The position numbers were made by a program, and so were the translations under genes. Below the pieces are notes generated by a model. That model did no database searches and was not told where the DNA came from. It worked only from the letters and a program-made list of their open reading frames with translations. Source: Paenibacillus segetis (GTDB lineage: Bacteria > Bacillota > Bacilli > Paenibacillales > Paenibacillaceae). From it: 64,000 bases of DNA. Shown here piece by piece: positions 8,580 through 17,353 of the stretch (within the stretch, counting starts at the first letter, position 1; every line of letters starts with the position of its first letter). The stretch covers positions 2,418,001 through 2,482,000 of the forward strand of contig NZ_BMFT01000001.1 in the NCBI RefSeq assembly GCF_014639155.1, read 5' to 3'.

Positions 8580-8786
8580 ATGTCTGGTGTGGCGAATATT
8601 ATTTTTGGATTATTTATTATGGCATTTGGTTTGTTTGCTATAAGGAAACCCGATTCATGGTGGTTTAGAAGATTAGGTGATGATTCTGATCAGAGCGAAG
8701 AACGCGTTTCTTATTTAAAAATTGTAGGAATACCTATTACTATTTTTGGATTATTAGTGATTGCAGCTGGCATTGTACAATGTTAA
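8580..8786 (+). CDS. Small two-helix membrane protein (DUF6199-like)
   Basis: 68 residues: hydrophobic helix 3-21, a polar middle with KPDSWWFRRLGDDSDQSEERV, then helix 45-66. The KP-x-W motif after the first helix and a charged linker before IVGIPITIFGLLVIAAG fit the DUF6199 family. The start has AAGGAG at 8567-8572. Role unknown. It lies on the same strand as the previous membrane gene but after its terminator, so it is probably a separate unit. Confidence 0.6.
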   Translation: MSGVANIIFGLFIMAFGLFAIRKPDSWWFRRLGDDSDQSEERVSYLKIVGIPITIFGLLVIAAGIVQC

Positions 8787-8948
8787 TAAAGCTTCGTTTG
8801 TACTCAGTCATTAATAATCCCCGGCATGCTCCTGATTTCATGTTGTTATGTCACTTCTTCAATAGATCCCTACCTCTATCACAACGCTATTCAATAACAT
8901 CCAATACGTCTCAATATCCTTGAAATATTATTCCGATGTTCCATAAAA

Positions 8949-8983
8949 AAAGGACATTCCTGAAATGCACCGGAAATGTCCTT
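8949..8983 (-). terminator. Terminator of the first two-component operon
   Basis: On the minus strand AAGGACATTTCC and GGAATGTCCTT form a long stem with a 10-base loop, followed by seven T. It lies 25 bases beyond the histidine kinase stop. Confidence 0.85.
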
Positions 8984-9008
8984 CTTCGTTTATATTTACA
9001 CTTTCGTA

Positions 9009-10376
9009 TTAAGTATTACTTATAACGGGGAAGCCACAAGAGATCATCGCTCCTCCTTCCTCGCGGTTACCTGCTTGAATCAGGCCTCCACAACGCTCGA
9101 CAATTGCCCTGGCGATTGCCAGTCCTAGCCCAGACTCACCATCCTTACCTTTGACAAATCGATGGAACATGTTGGGAAGCAATTCTGGTGGAATTCCAGG
9201 TCCATCATCCGATACGATTAGCTTAATAGTCCCTTTATCTAAATTAACATGGATATTGATCTGTTCATTCGCATATCTCACCGCATTGGTCACCACGTTC
9301 AACAGTGCTTGCAGCAACTTGTCCTGGTCAGCCATAATAATCAACTCTTCAACTTCCGGGTAGGTAAGATGCAAATGAAGTCCCTTCGATATCAGCAAAG
9401 GATTAACGCGTTCAACGGCTTCCGTCAATAATTCCTTTAAACACACTTTGGAAGGTCGAAAAATATCCTCCTCACTATCCAGCTTCGCAAGCAACGTCAT
9501 TTCAGTTACAATCTTCCCCAATCTTCCGCTTTCGCTCAAAATAATATCCAGTCCCTTACGGATGTTCTCCCCTTCAAAAATACCGTCCCGTATCCCTTCC
9601 GCATAACCTGAGATGGACATTAGCGGAGTTTTCAGTTCATGGGAAGCATTCTGAAAAAATTGTTTCTGCACTTGATTAAATCGGTTGAGCTCATCCGCCA
9701 TTTCATAGACTGTCTGTGCTACGGACCCTATTTCTCCACCTGCTTTAATCAACTTCACATCCGTAAAATGACGATCCTTCACCTTTCTTAACTCCATTTT
9801 CAAATTCATTAGTGGCTGGATTAGTCTTTTCGTAATAAATAGACTAAGTAAGAACATAATAGCCCCTACCACGACAAAAATAAGAATCAGCTTACCCAGT
9901 AGTGCCTGTTCAATTGATTTTATTTTGCTCATGGGTGTGTATAATGTCAGTTTTCCTTGTGGTATGGATTGAACCTCTACAAGATAGCGGCTATCATTGC
10001 CATCCCAAATACTTTGAAGACTCGATGTTGATGCTGTTATCTTCTGTAGCGGGAGTGCTTTAGTCTGTAGTTGGGTACTCTCAGGCAATGTTCCCGAAAC
10101 AATGTTTCCTTGCTGATCCGAGACTATGGCTTCAACACCAGCGTATGCTGTTGATACTATGGAAGATTTCAAAGCCACAGTTTCTGCCATATTAAGCGAG
10201 GTCATACCAGACTTTTGAATGGTGGCTGACATCGCTGCTCCCAGCGTTCTTAAATCGTCTTTCTGCGTTCCAATAAAATGATCCATCAGCACATAGTGGA
10301 TAATAATCGCCGTGATCGAGAGAATCAAAGCTAGCGACAATCCGAAGGCGAGATTAATTTGGTGTACAAGCTTCAT
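9009..10376 (-). CDS. Sensor histidine kinase
   Basis: 455 residues. Two membrane helices (about 10-31 and 162-182) frame an extracytoplasmic sensor of about 130 residues; a HAMP region follows, then the H-box SHELKTPLMS with the phosphorylated H246. The ATP-binding domain has the N-box VVTNAVRYA, DDGPGIP and GLGLAIA. It follows the response regulator gene by one base and has a G-run ribosome binding site inside the regulator's end. It would phosphorylate that regulator. The signal is unknown; the divergent secreted-protein gene at 11255 is a possible target. Confidence 0.92.
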   Translation of the reverse strand: MKLVHQINLAFGLSLALILSITAIIIHYVLMDHFIGTQKDDLRTLGAAMSATIQKSGMTSLNMAETVALKSSIVSTAYAGVEAIVSDQQGNIVSGTLPESTQLQTKALPLQKITASTSSLQSIWDGNDSRYLVEVQSIPQGKLTLYTPMSKIKSIEQALLGKLILIFVVVGAIMFLLSLFITKRLIQPLMNLKMELRKVKDRHFTDVKLIKAGGEIGSVAQTVYEMADELNRFNQVQKQFFQNASHELKTPLMSISGYAEGIRDGIFEGENIRKGLDIILSESGRLGKIVTEMTLLAKLDSEEDIFRPSKVCLKELLTEAVERVNPLLISKGLHLHLTYPEVEELIIMADQDKLLQALLNVVTNAVRYANEQINIHVNLDKGTIKLIVSDDGPGIPPELLPNMFHRFVKGKDGESGLGLAIARAIVERCGGLIQAGNREEGGAMISCGFPVISNT

Positions 10377-10377
10377 A

Positions 10378-11097
10378 CTATGACTCCCCCCTAGCAGTTC
10401 TCATGCGATAGCCATGTCCCCATACCGACTCGACAGGCAAATGTTCTATTTTTTTTCGCATCCGTTTAATCAAATGATCAACAGCACGATCGCTACCAAA
10501 ATAGTCCTCTCCCCAAACAGAAGTCAACAGCTCGTCTCTTGTAAAAGCACGGTTTGGATGTTCGGCTAGCACTTTAAGCATCAAAAATTCTTTACTGGTC
10601 AGATCCACTTCTTCCCCGCACCAAATGGCACGTCTTTGCTCAAGCATGAGCTGAAGTTCTCCAAGATCTATCTGTGTAGGCTTAGCTTCATTAACAAGAG
10701 CCATAACTTCACTATTCGTTATTTTACTCCACCGTTCCAGTTGACGCTTAATACGGGCCACAAGTTCACGGGGGCTAAACGGCTTAACAAGATAATCATC
10801 ACTGCCTAATTCTAGACCGAGTATTTTATCTACCTCATTATCTTTTGCAGAAATCATAATAATGGGTACCTCCGCTTCGTTCCGGATGCGTCTACACAAT
10901 TCGTACCCATCCATTCCAGGAAGCATAATATCCATCACCCACATACTTGGGGGATTTGTTCTCCATAATGTCCAAGCTTCTTCAGCATTAGCCAAACCTA
11001 TCGTACGGTAATTCTCCTTATGCAAATAGGCTTCAATTAGATTACGTATATTCTGGTCATCATCTACAACTGCGATGAGATAATCGTTGTTCATCAA
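10378..11097 (-). CDS. OmpR-family response regulator
   Basis: 239 residues. The receiver domain has acidic pocket VDDD at 11-14, phospho-acceptor D56 in MDIMLPGMDG, and K in YLVKPFSP. A linker of about 25 residues leads to an OmpR-type winged helix with LTSKEFLMLKVLAEHP and the recognition helix around DRAVDHLIKRMRKK. It is first in the operon with the kinase at 9009-10376. The 157-base gap to the divergent gene at 11255 likely contains promoters for both directions. Confidence 0.92.
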   Translation of the reverse strand: MMNNDYLIAVVDDDQNIRNLIEAYLHKENYRTIGLANAEEAWTLWRTNPPSMWVMDIMLPGMDGYELCRRIRNEAEVPIIMISAKDNEVDKILGLELGSDDYLVKPFSPRELVARIKRQLERWSKITNSEVMALVNEAKPTQIDLGELQLMLEQRRAIWCGEEVDLTSKEFLMLKVLAEHPNRAFTRDELLTSVWGEDYFGSDRAVDHLIKRMRKKIEHLPVESVWGHGYRMRTARGES

Positions 11098-11254
11098 GCG
11101 TACCTCCTGTGTTTACTTCTTTGTGATTATACCAAAGGAAATAGTAACAAGAGTGTCCTGCCATTGTTTTTCCACAAATCCACCAATATTGTGCCACACC
11201 TAATCTGTAAATTGATAACTGTAAGACAAACCACATCACAAGGAGTGTTTAGAA

Positions 11255-11917
11255 ATGAAACCGAATCTGAAGTTCAAGCATGTTGCCATGTCCGCTCTAC
11301 TAATATCCGCTATCGGAGCCCCAGTTGCTGCTAATGCAGCACCTCTTCCTCAAACAGGAGATATGGGCACAAATCAAATGATCAGTAAATTAGATGCAGG
11401 TCCAGCAACCAAGATGATTAGTTTAAGCCATTCTAACCCGCTAGAGCTGGCCAAAAAATACGCCCCTGAGACAGTTAGTGACTGGGAAAAAATATTGGAT
11501 AAATATAATAAACTCAAACCCCAAGTTGAATTCTTATCATTAGATTTAGAAACTGTTCCTTCAGTTGCAGTTAAGACTGTTCCTTCGTTTGCTTCTGGGG
11601 CCCTACAGAAAGATCATGTGGCAATCACTCTAGATAAATCTATAGAAGTCACATCATCCGTTGAATCAGGTAAGACAGCAACATTAATAGAAGGAATCGC
11701 TCTTGAAGCTACTGAAGCAAAAAATATCACTACCATGTCAGCGGAACTTCCTTCCTTTATAAAGGCACAAATTGAGCTAGCCGAAGCTGCAGATTCCAAG
11801 GATTGGATCGTGATCAAAGCAGCGCTTAATCAACTTATGAAGGAATACAAACAACAAATTACCGAGCTCGAAAGCACCCATGCAGATACTACAACTACAG
11901 CACCACTTAAGAAATAA
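11255..11917 (+). CDS. Secreted protein of unknown function
   Basis: 220 residues. A signal peptide is clear: basic KPNLKFKH, hydrophobic core MSALLISAIGAPVAA and cleavage after ANA near residue 29. The mature part is helix-prone, Lys/Glu/Ala/Thr-rich, with no recognised domain and no cysteines. A near-duplicate TVPSVAVKTVPSFA occurs at about 105-118. The start has AAGGAG 9 bases upstream. The divergent orientation to the two-component genes suggests it may be regulated by them. In the promoter area CTGTAA is repeated at 11205-11210 and 11219-11224, which could belong to a regulator site; this is only a suggestion. Confidence 0.7.
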   Translation: MKPNLKFKHVAMSALLISAIGAPVAANAAPLPQTGDMGTNQMISKLDAGPATKMISLSHSNPLELAKKYAPETVSDWEKILDKYNKLKPQVEFLSLDLETVPSVAVKTVPSFASGALQKDHVAITLDKSIEVTSSVESGKTATLIEGIALEATEAKNITTMSAELPSFIKAQIELAEAADSKDWIVIKAALNQLMKEYKQQITELESTHADTTTTAPLKK

Positions 11918-11947
11918 ACAATACCTCGGATAAAGTAGATATAGAAA

Positions 11948-11967
11948 AAAGCTACAGCTGTAGCTTT
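11948..11967. terminator. Perfect 20-base palindrome after the secreted-protein gene
   Basis: AAAGCTACAGCTGTAGCTTT is a perfect palindrome 30 bases after the stop at 11917. A hairpin would need to open its centre for a loop, and the T-run is short, so it may be a weak terminator. Confidence 0.4.
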
Positions 11968-11982
11968 ATAAGATATGAAAAA

Positions 11983-12023
11983 AAGGACAATCCCCCAGCG
12001 GTTCTACTCGGGAGATTGTCCTT
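11983..12023 (-). terminator. Terminator of the 54-residue gene
   Basis: On the minus strand AAGGACAATCTCCC pairs with GGGGGATTGTCCTT around an 11-base loop and is followed by TTTTT. It lies 19 bases beyond the stop at 12042. Confidence 0.8.
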
Positions 12024-12041
12024 ACATCATATAGTCAGTAA

Positions 12042-12206
12042 TCACACGTGATATTTCTCTGTTGGTGCATTCAAAACCCATTCCAACATTTCTATTCTAA
12101 TTAGAACTTGATCGGCCGCCTCTTGATTGTCTGCTGCCTCCATTCTCTGACAAGTCATACGCAGTTCATTGATCTTTCGTTTAATCTGATCTTCACTTCG
12201 CATCAT
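12042..12206 (-). CDS. Small 54-residue helical protein
   Basis: This short frame translates to 54 residues beginning MMRSEDQIKRKINELR and ending EMLEWVLNAPTEKYHV. TAGGTG lies 4-9 bases before the double ATG and a strong terminator follows, so it is a genuine compact gene. The protein is almost all alpha-helix, with a basic first half and a conserved-looking Cys, reminiscent of small Spo0E-like helical hairpins, but it lacks the SQELD motif that defines them. No function can be assigned. Confidence 0.6.
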   Translation of the reverse strand: MMRSEDQIKRKINELRMTCQRMEAADNQEAADQVLIRIEMLEWVLNAPTEKYHV

Positions 12207-12429
12207 ATCACCTACTTATTATATTTATACCAAGGCTACTCTTGTCTTGAAATTACGAATACACTACCACAATGAGATTTAGGATAGAATTCACATTTAC
12301 AGATGCCGATTAATTTAATAATCGTACCTCATATTTTTTTATATCCAGCAAAAGGGTACTCATCGTTCTGCTAACTTAATTGAACGGTTTGGTCATATCC
12401 ATCTTCCCATAAATCAAACCCTAAATGAT

Positions 12430-13242
12430 TTAACATCTATACTGCTCCTCATATGCAAGTTGATAATACGGAATAGTTATTGTCGGCTCAAAGCCCAATC
12501 TTTGAGCCAACTTGTAGGAACCTTCATTTTCCAATCGACATGCCCATACCGGTTCTAGCTGGTTTCCCAGACAATATTCGATTAATGCAGAACATACAAC
12601 AAATGCGTATCCTTTTCCACGGTATGCTTCCACTGTCTCAATTCCGATCTCCAACTGATGTTCATTTCGAAAAGCTGAAAAAGCTGTCGAAGCTATTTCC
12701 CCTCCACTAAGCAAGCAGTAGCCAACCCCAATTGTAAGAAACTGATCCACATCACGCCAAAAATACTTTGGGACGACACTACCCATTTGGGACAAATACA
12801 ATTCGTTGGTCATTCTCACAATGTCATAGTTAAGGTTGGGATCCTCTTGCCTTGTAGTTTTAAAATTTTCATAGTTAAAACTGAAATTGACCCTAGTATT
12901 TCTCATGATGGATGGCTGACTATCCACGAAGGATTCAATGATATCATTCCAGCCACTCGCCGGATCTACCTGTAGCCATTCTGGTTTGTGTCTAACAAGC
13001 CCTTTATTAGTTATGTATTCAAATAGCCCCTGACTAAATCTCTTATTGTCAGATTCACCAAATAACAGAGACATTCCATATGAATGTACCACATAAAAAG
13101 TGGTTGGTTCCAGGAGATCATCAACATAAATTACACCGGGAACACGTTGCTCAATAACTGCCTCCGCAAACAATGTATTTATTTTCACATCACTTAACGG
13201 CCTCATCGCTTTGTAGTAGTCCTTTTTTTCTAGTATTTTCAT
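12430..13242 (-). CDS. GNAT-type acetyltransferase, large variant (PF12746-like)
   Basis: 270 residues. The N-terminal half has the pattern of the large GNAT proteins (FYVVHSYGMSLLFGES), and the C-terminal half holds the acetyl-CoA fold: EIGIETVEAYRGKGYAFVVC is motif A with the R/Q-x-x-G-x-G-like loop, then PVWACRLENEGSYKLAQRLGF is motif B. It transfers acetyl groups from acetyl-CoA to an unidentified amine. RBS GGAGGGATAAG is upstream of the ATG. Immediately downstream, overlapping its last bases, a 21-codon frame (12371-12436) resembles a second GNAT C-terminus; see findings. Confidence 0.82.
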   Translation of the reverse strand: MKILEKKDYYKAMRPLSDVKINTLFAEAVIEQRVPGVIYVDDLLEPTTFYVVHSYGMSLLFGESDNKRFSQGLFEYITNKGLVRHKPEWLQVDPASGWNDIIESFVDSQPSIMRNTRVNFSFNYENFKTTRQEDPNLNYDIVRMTNELYLSQMGSVVPKYFWRDVDQFLTIGVGYCLLSGGEIASTAFSAFRNEHQLEIGIETVEAYRGKGYAFVVCSALIEYCLGNQLEPVWACRLENEGSYKLAQRLGFEPTITIPYYQLAYEEQYRC

Positions 13243-13419
13243 AATTCTTATCCCTCCGACATTTCTTTTTGCTATCCTATCACAAGGATTAAAATTTGTA
13301 ATTATTTAGGAAGATAAGTCACCCGATCGATATTTTTTATATGATATAAATCTAGTTGATTTTTAACGCATCCATGTAATAAAATGAACTAATCTCAAAG
13401 CAAAGGAAGCGCGGAAATA

Positions 13420-15285
13420 ATGTCGTTAGCTGTACCACGTACACTAAGTAAGAGATCCCTACTATTTTTTTCTTTAATCATGCTAGCAAAAAGTTATTTC
13501 GTTTGGTATTTTCTATTCGAAGACGGACCTACGTGGACCACATGGATAAAAGAAATTCCATTTGTTCTACTCGTATTTTGCTTGATTGAATGGTTCGCTA
13601 CGAAACGAAAAATCGCCATCTATCTATGTGTCAATTTATTAATTACCATTTTGTTCTTTTCATTAATTGTGTATCACAATCACTTTGGGATCATCGCAAC
13701 CTCTCAAGTATTGGGGCAAGTGAAACAAGTTGGAGCAGTAAAGAAGAGTATTTTTTCGGTCCTTCATCCACAATATATGCTCATCTTTTTAGATATCATT
13801 ATCATTACCTTAGTGATGTTTAGACGTAAGAAGGCGCTCGATTGGAAACGATCGATGTCACGTCGAAGCAATCGTAAAGTAGTTGCTTCATTGTTCTGTA
13901 TCTCCATCGTAATTTGTTCGTTGAATATTTTCCCGAACCGGGCAAGTATGAATGAGACGGTTAAAGCGGAACAAATGGGCATTCTCAATTATGAAGCCTA
14001 TGCGCTATTGGCCAATCAAGAGGAAGAACCCCTTGAAGTTTCTGAAATTACGCAAACGGCTATTGATGAAACGAAAGGAATTCAACCTTCCTTTAATCCC
14101 GATTTATTTGGAGCAGCCAAAGGGAAAAACCTCATCATTATTCAAATGGAGTCTTTCCAGAACTTCTTAATTAATCTTTCAATAGATGGACAAGAAATTA
14201 CGCCAAACATGAATCAATTCGCAGGAAGTAGTTTCTATTTCCCTCGTTTCTATCAACAAGTTGGGCAAGGTAATACATCTGATGCTGAATTTATTGTGAA
14301 CACTTCGTTCTACGTTCCACCCGATGGCCCAGCTACTCAGATGTACGCACCAAAGGAGCTTCCAAGCTTACCGAAGCTGCTGCAAGAACAGGGTTACGAC
14401 ACGGCTACATTCCATACGAATGAAGTTGACTTTTGGAATCGTGGTGAACTTTATAGCGCATTAGGATTTGATCGTTTCTATGATAAGAACTACTTCGGTG
14501 AAGACGATACCGTATTCTATGGAGCGTCTGATGAAGTTCTATACGAGAAGACTGCTGCAGAACTTGCTCGAATGGATCAGCAGGATCAACCTTTCTATTC
14601 ACATGTCATTTCGATGTCTGCGCATAATCCATTCTCCATACCAGAGAACAAATACAAAATGACACTTCCAGAACGATTCGAAGGAACGTTAGTAGGAGAC
14701 TATATACGTGCTCAGAATTACGCTGATTATGCACTTGGTCTTTTTATCGATGAGCTCAAACAAAACGGGGTATGGGATAATAGCTTAATTGTGTTGTACG
14801 GAGATCATCGAGGGCTTCCTATCTTTTCTCTTGAAGAGGACGATCAGGTCTTATTGGAAGAAATTCTAGGTCATGAATATACCGAAAGTGAATTGATCAA
14901 TATTCCGTTAATCATTTCATCAACGGGTGTTACGAATTCAAGCGTAAAAGAGCAGTTAGGTGGGCAGATTGATATCCTGCCTACTGTATCTAATTTATTG
15001 GGGGTCTCACTTGAAGATCACATCCATTTCGGACAAGATCTACTGAATCATGCAACATATAACTTACTTCCTCAGCGCTATTATTTGCCAACCGGTTCAT
15101 TCGTCAATAACGAAGAGCTCTTCTTATCAGGCAGTGGGTTTGAGGATGGTCAACATTATACGTTAACTGGTGATGGTGTCACCCCACTCACAGCAACCGA
15201 AGATGAATTTGAACGTGCTCTTGAATTGCTTCACATGTCTGACAGCTACGTTACTCAATTGCCAGACCGAGTAGTCGAGGACTAA
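13420..15285 (+). CDS. Lipoteichoic acid synthase-type sulfatase-fold phosphoglycerol transferase
   Basis: 621 residues. Five membrane helices fill residues 1-175, followed by a large extracellular alkaline-phosphatase-like domain. Metal and catalytic residues are visible: E244 in IIQMESF, nucleophile T286 in GQGNTSDAEF, and D/H in YGDHRG. LtaS enzymes take glycerol-phosphate from phosphatidylglycerol to extend the lipoteichoic acid chain on the outer face of the membrane; some paralogues only prime the chain. Length fits the family (about 600-650). It is a single-gene unit with terminator at 15311-15354. Which paralogue type it is cannot be told here. Confidence 0.9.
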   Translation: MSLAVPRTLSKRSLLFFSLIMLAKSYFVWYFLFEDGPTWTTWIKEIPFVLLVFCLIEWFATKRKIAIYLCVNLLITILFFSLIVYHNHFGIIATSQVLGQVKQVGAVKKSIFSVLHPQYMLIFLDIIIITLVMFRRKKALDWKRSMSRRSNRKVVASLFCISIVICSLNIFPNRASMNETVKAEQMGILNYEAYALLANQEEEPLEVSEITQTAIDETKGIQPSFNPDLFGAAKGKNLIIIQMESFQNFLINLSIDGQEITPNMNQFAGSSFYFPRFYQQVGQGNTSDAEFIVNTSFYVPPDGPATQMYAPKELPSLPKLLQEQGYDTATFHTNEVDFWNRGELYSALGFDRFYDKNYFGEDDTVFYGASDEVLYEKTAAELARMDQQDQPFYSHVISMSAHNPFSIPENKYKMTLPERFEGTLVGDYIRAQNYADYALGLFIDELKQNGVWDNSLIVLYGDHRGLPIFSLEEDDQVLLEEILGHEYTESELINIPLIISSTGVTNSSVKEQLGGQIDILPTVSNLLGVSLEDHIHFGQDLLNHATYNLLPQRYYLPTGSFVNNEELFLSGSGFEDGQHYTLTGDGVTPLTATEDEFERALELLHMSDSYVTQLPDRVVED

Positions 15286-15310
15286 ACGCATTATGACTTA
15301 CTAAATAACC

Positions 15311-15354
15311 AAAACAAGCCGATGAGCAGCTCACATGCTTCCGGCTTGTTTTTT
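15311..15354 (+). terminator. Terminator after the LtaS-type gene
   Basis: AAAACAAGCCG and CGGCTTGTTTT pair across a 21-base loop, followed by more T. It sits between convergent genes and may serve both directions. Confidence 0.85.
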
Positions 15355-15364
15355 ATTACTCTCT

Positions 15365-16243
15365 CTATATATCGGTTAGTTTACATTCTTCTAAAATTGC
15401 CCCAATTGTCTTTTTTGCACTCGTGGCGATTTCACAATCCGTATCATTGTACGTAATTAGAGCTTTCCACAAAGCCCAACCTCTAGCTCTATTCCATGTG
15501 TCTTCGTCGCAACCAAGTGAATTATAGAAAGTCCTCCTACTATCCTGATCGAAAAATGTCCAAGCCATTGCATAATCACAAGCTGGATCACCCATGCCTA
15601 GTATTCCAAAATCGATAACGCCACAAAGTTTTCCATTTTTCACAAGGAGATTTCCTGGTGCAATATCACCATGTACCCACACAGGGGTACTCTGCCACTT
15701 GGACTCCAATGCTAATGACCAGATATCATTTATTTTATCGGTTGGTAATTCTGACTTAAGCTCTTCCAAAGCGGTCTGCGTTTCATGATGATAGACAGAT
15801 AGCAAACCACCTCGATAAAAGTTATGCTCGCCTGCAACAGGTCCTCCTGAAGTGTCAATTGATTGTAATTCCTTCAAAAGTGCTGCCAGATCAACAGCTA
15901 ATTGATTTAAATCCGTAACCCTATTGTAATTTACTGTATCCCCTTCAATCCATAAATTGATCGACCAAGGAAATGGGTAATCCTTTGTTGATTCACCTTT
16001 TGCTAGAGGTGTTGATATCGGTAAAGAGAGAAATGGCTGTAGTTTGGGTAACCAAGCTAACTCTTTTACAACTTGTGGAGCGTACTCCGGTCCACTCGGC
16101 AGCCTGACAGTCCTTTTGTCTCCTAGATGAAATGTTCTGTTATCATGACCACTTTTTTCAACTGGGCTAATTAGTAAACCGGACCATTGAGGAAACTGTT
16201 GATCAATCAGTTGTTGTACCAATTCTTTATTTATCTCAACCAT
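15365..16243 (-). CDS. Aminoglycoside phosphotransferase (APH) family kinase
   Basis: 292 residues. The APH fold shows the catalytic loop VHGDIAPGNLL and the metal-binding DFG in GVIDFGILGMGDPACDYA. The N-lobe has the SGHDNRTFHL nucleotide loop. Members phosphorylate aminoglycosides, macrolides or small metabolites; it is similar in layout to streptomycin/macrolide kinases but I cannot name the substrate. The ribosome binding site is an unusual run of ten G (16248-16257 in plus coordinates) four bases before ATG. Single gene, convergent with the LtaS gene. Confidence 0.82.
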   Translation of the reverse strand: MVEINKELVQQLIDQQFPQWSGLLISPVEKSGHDNRTFHLGDKRTVRLPSGPEYAPQVVKELAWLPKLQPFLSLPISTPLAKGESTKDYPFPWSINLWIEGDTVNYNRVTDLNQLAVDLAALLKELQSIDTSGGPVAGEHNFYRGGLLSVYHHETQTALEELKSELPTDKINDIWSLALESKWQSTPVWVHGDIAPGNLLVKNGKLCGVIDFGILGMGDPACDYAMAWTFFDQDSRRTFYNSLGCDEDTWNRARGWALWKALITYNDTDCEIATSAKKTIGAILEECKLTDI

Positions 16244-16247
16244 AACT

Positions 16248-16257
16248 CCCCCCCCCC
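16248..16257 (-). repeat. Homopolymeric G10 tract in a ribosome binding site
   Basis: Ten C on the plus strand give ten G on the mRNA, immediately before AGTTATG of the APH-type gene. Slippage here would alter Shine-Dalgarno strength and spacing without touching the coding frame. Confidence 0.8.
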
Positions 16258-16273
16258 TAACCTATGAATAATC

Positions 16274-17353
16274 TTATATACGAAATAGATCCTGAATGGC
16301 TGTATCCATCTTGGTATGATCCTTCGAGTTCAGCCAATGATCAGGAATGATGATATATTTGCTAGAACTACCTTGTAGATAGCTGTAGATGATCTGCGCC
16401 TCATCAATTTCATCGCGACTAACTCCGTTAGATAACGTATGCCCACCAATCTCGAAATGGTCCAGAATCTTTGTCCTTATCTTCTCATATAACGAAACCA
16501 TCCCAGTAGGCGCTACTGAATATTTTCCACAAAAAAGAATTCTATTTCGTTTAATCAGAAAAAGCTTGATCAAATCTTCTGTTAAATATTCAACCACTAC
16601 GATGTTGCGATTCTCTTCTACAAAATCAATCACTTTTTCTTTATTTAGCAAAAAGGTTACTGCTCCAATATAATCTCTATATCTCGCTGCCTTTTCAAAG
16701 TCATATTGCTCAGCAGCAGCCAGCATTCCTTGATTCATTTCTTCGTATAGACTAGGGTCCGTTCCATCGAGCAGAGCGATCAAACGATTTATGATGTGAT
16801 TATATTGCGCAAGCGCCTCTCCTCCCAAACACATTCCTAAGCACAATCCTAGCGAATGATTTAAGCAGGCACCCTTTGTAGTAACGGACTGATTACAGTC
16901 GATTTTAAAATATCCCTTTATCCCTTGAATTGCTTTTTCAACCGAGTTTTTATTTGCTGTATAAGGACCAAAGTATTGATAATCATCATTAGAGAAAGGA
17001 TCATTGGTTACTTCTAAACGGTTTAACCCTTCATTTTTCCATATTGCAATATATTGATAAGCAAGCGGATTTTTCATCTTCCTATTGTACATTGGTTTAT
17101 GCCCATGAATTAACTGGCACTCCAACATAAAAGCTTCAAATTCAGTGTCTGTAAGGATGTATTCCAAATCTTTCACATGATTTACAAGCTTCTTAATTTT
17201 TGGAGAATGGGACTTGGAATTATGAAAATAAGATTGAACTCTATTCTTTAGATGTTTTGATTTACCGACATATAGGATATTACCACGTGAGTCTTTCATC
17301 AGATAAACTCCAGGTGACATGGGAAGGTTACGCACCTTTTCTTTTAGTAAAAT
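16274..17353 (-). CDS. Short UvrC-like GIY-YIG endonuclease
   Basis: About 359 residues, against roughly 600 for UvrC. The N-terminus has the GIY-YIG domain (PGVYLMKD, ILYVGKSKHLKNRVQSYF). A cysteine cluster C-x9-C-x7-C-x3-C around residues 150-180 matches the iron-sulfur ligands of UvrC, and a UVR helix pair (AAEQYDFEKAARYRD) follows. The C-terminal RNase H-like and HhH domains are missing, so it could make only the 3'-side incision, as the Cho protein does. GTG 17335 would be the usual start, but AGGGAGG at 17362-17368 is 8 bases from ATT 17351-17353, giving MLLKEKVRNLP, the normal UvrC N-end. Confidence 0.8.
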   Translation of the reverse strand: MLLKEKVRNLPMSPGVYLMKDSRGNILYVGKSKHLKNRVQSYFHNSKSHSPKIKKLVNHVKDLEYILTDTEFEAFMLECQLIHGHKPMYNRKMKNPLAYQYIAIWKNEGLNRLEVTNDPFSNDDYQYFGPYTANKNSVEKAIQGIKGYFKIDCNQSVTTKGACLNHSLGLCLGMCLGGEALAQYNHIINRLIALLDGTDPSLYEEMNQGMLAAAEQYDFEKAARYRDYIGAVTFLLNKEKVIDFVEENRNIVVVEYLTEDLIKLFLIKRNRILFCGKYSVAPTGMVSLYEKIRTKILDHFEIGGHTLSNGVSRDEIDEAQIIYSYLQGSSSKYIIIPDHWLNSKDHTKMDTAIQDLFRI

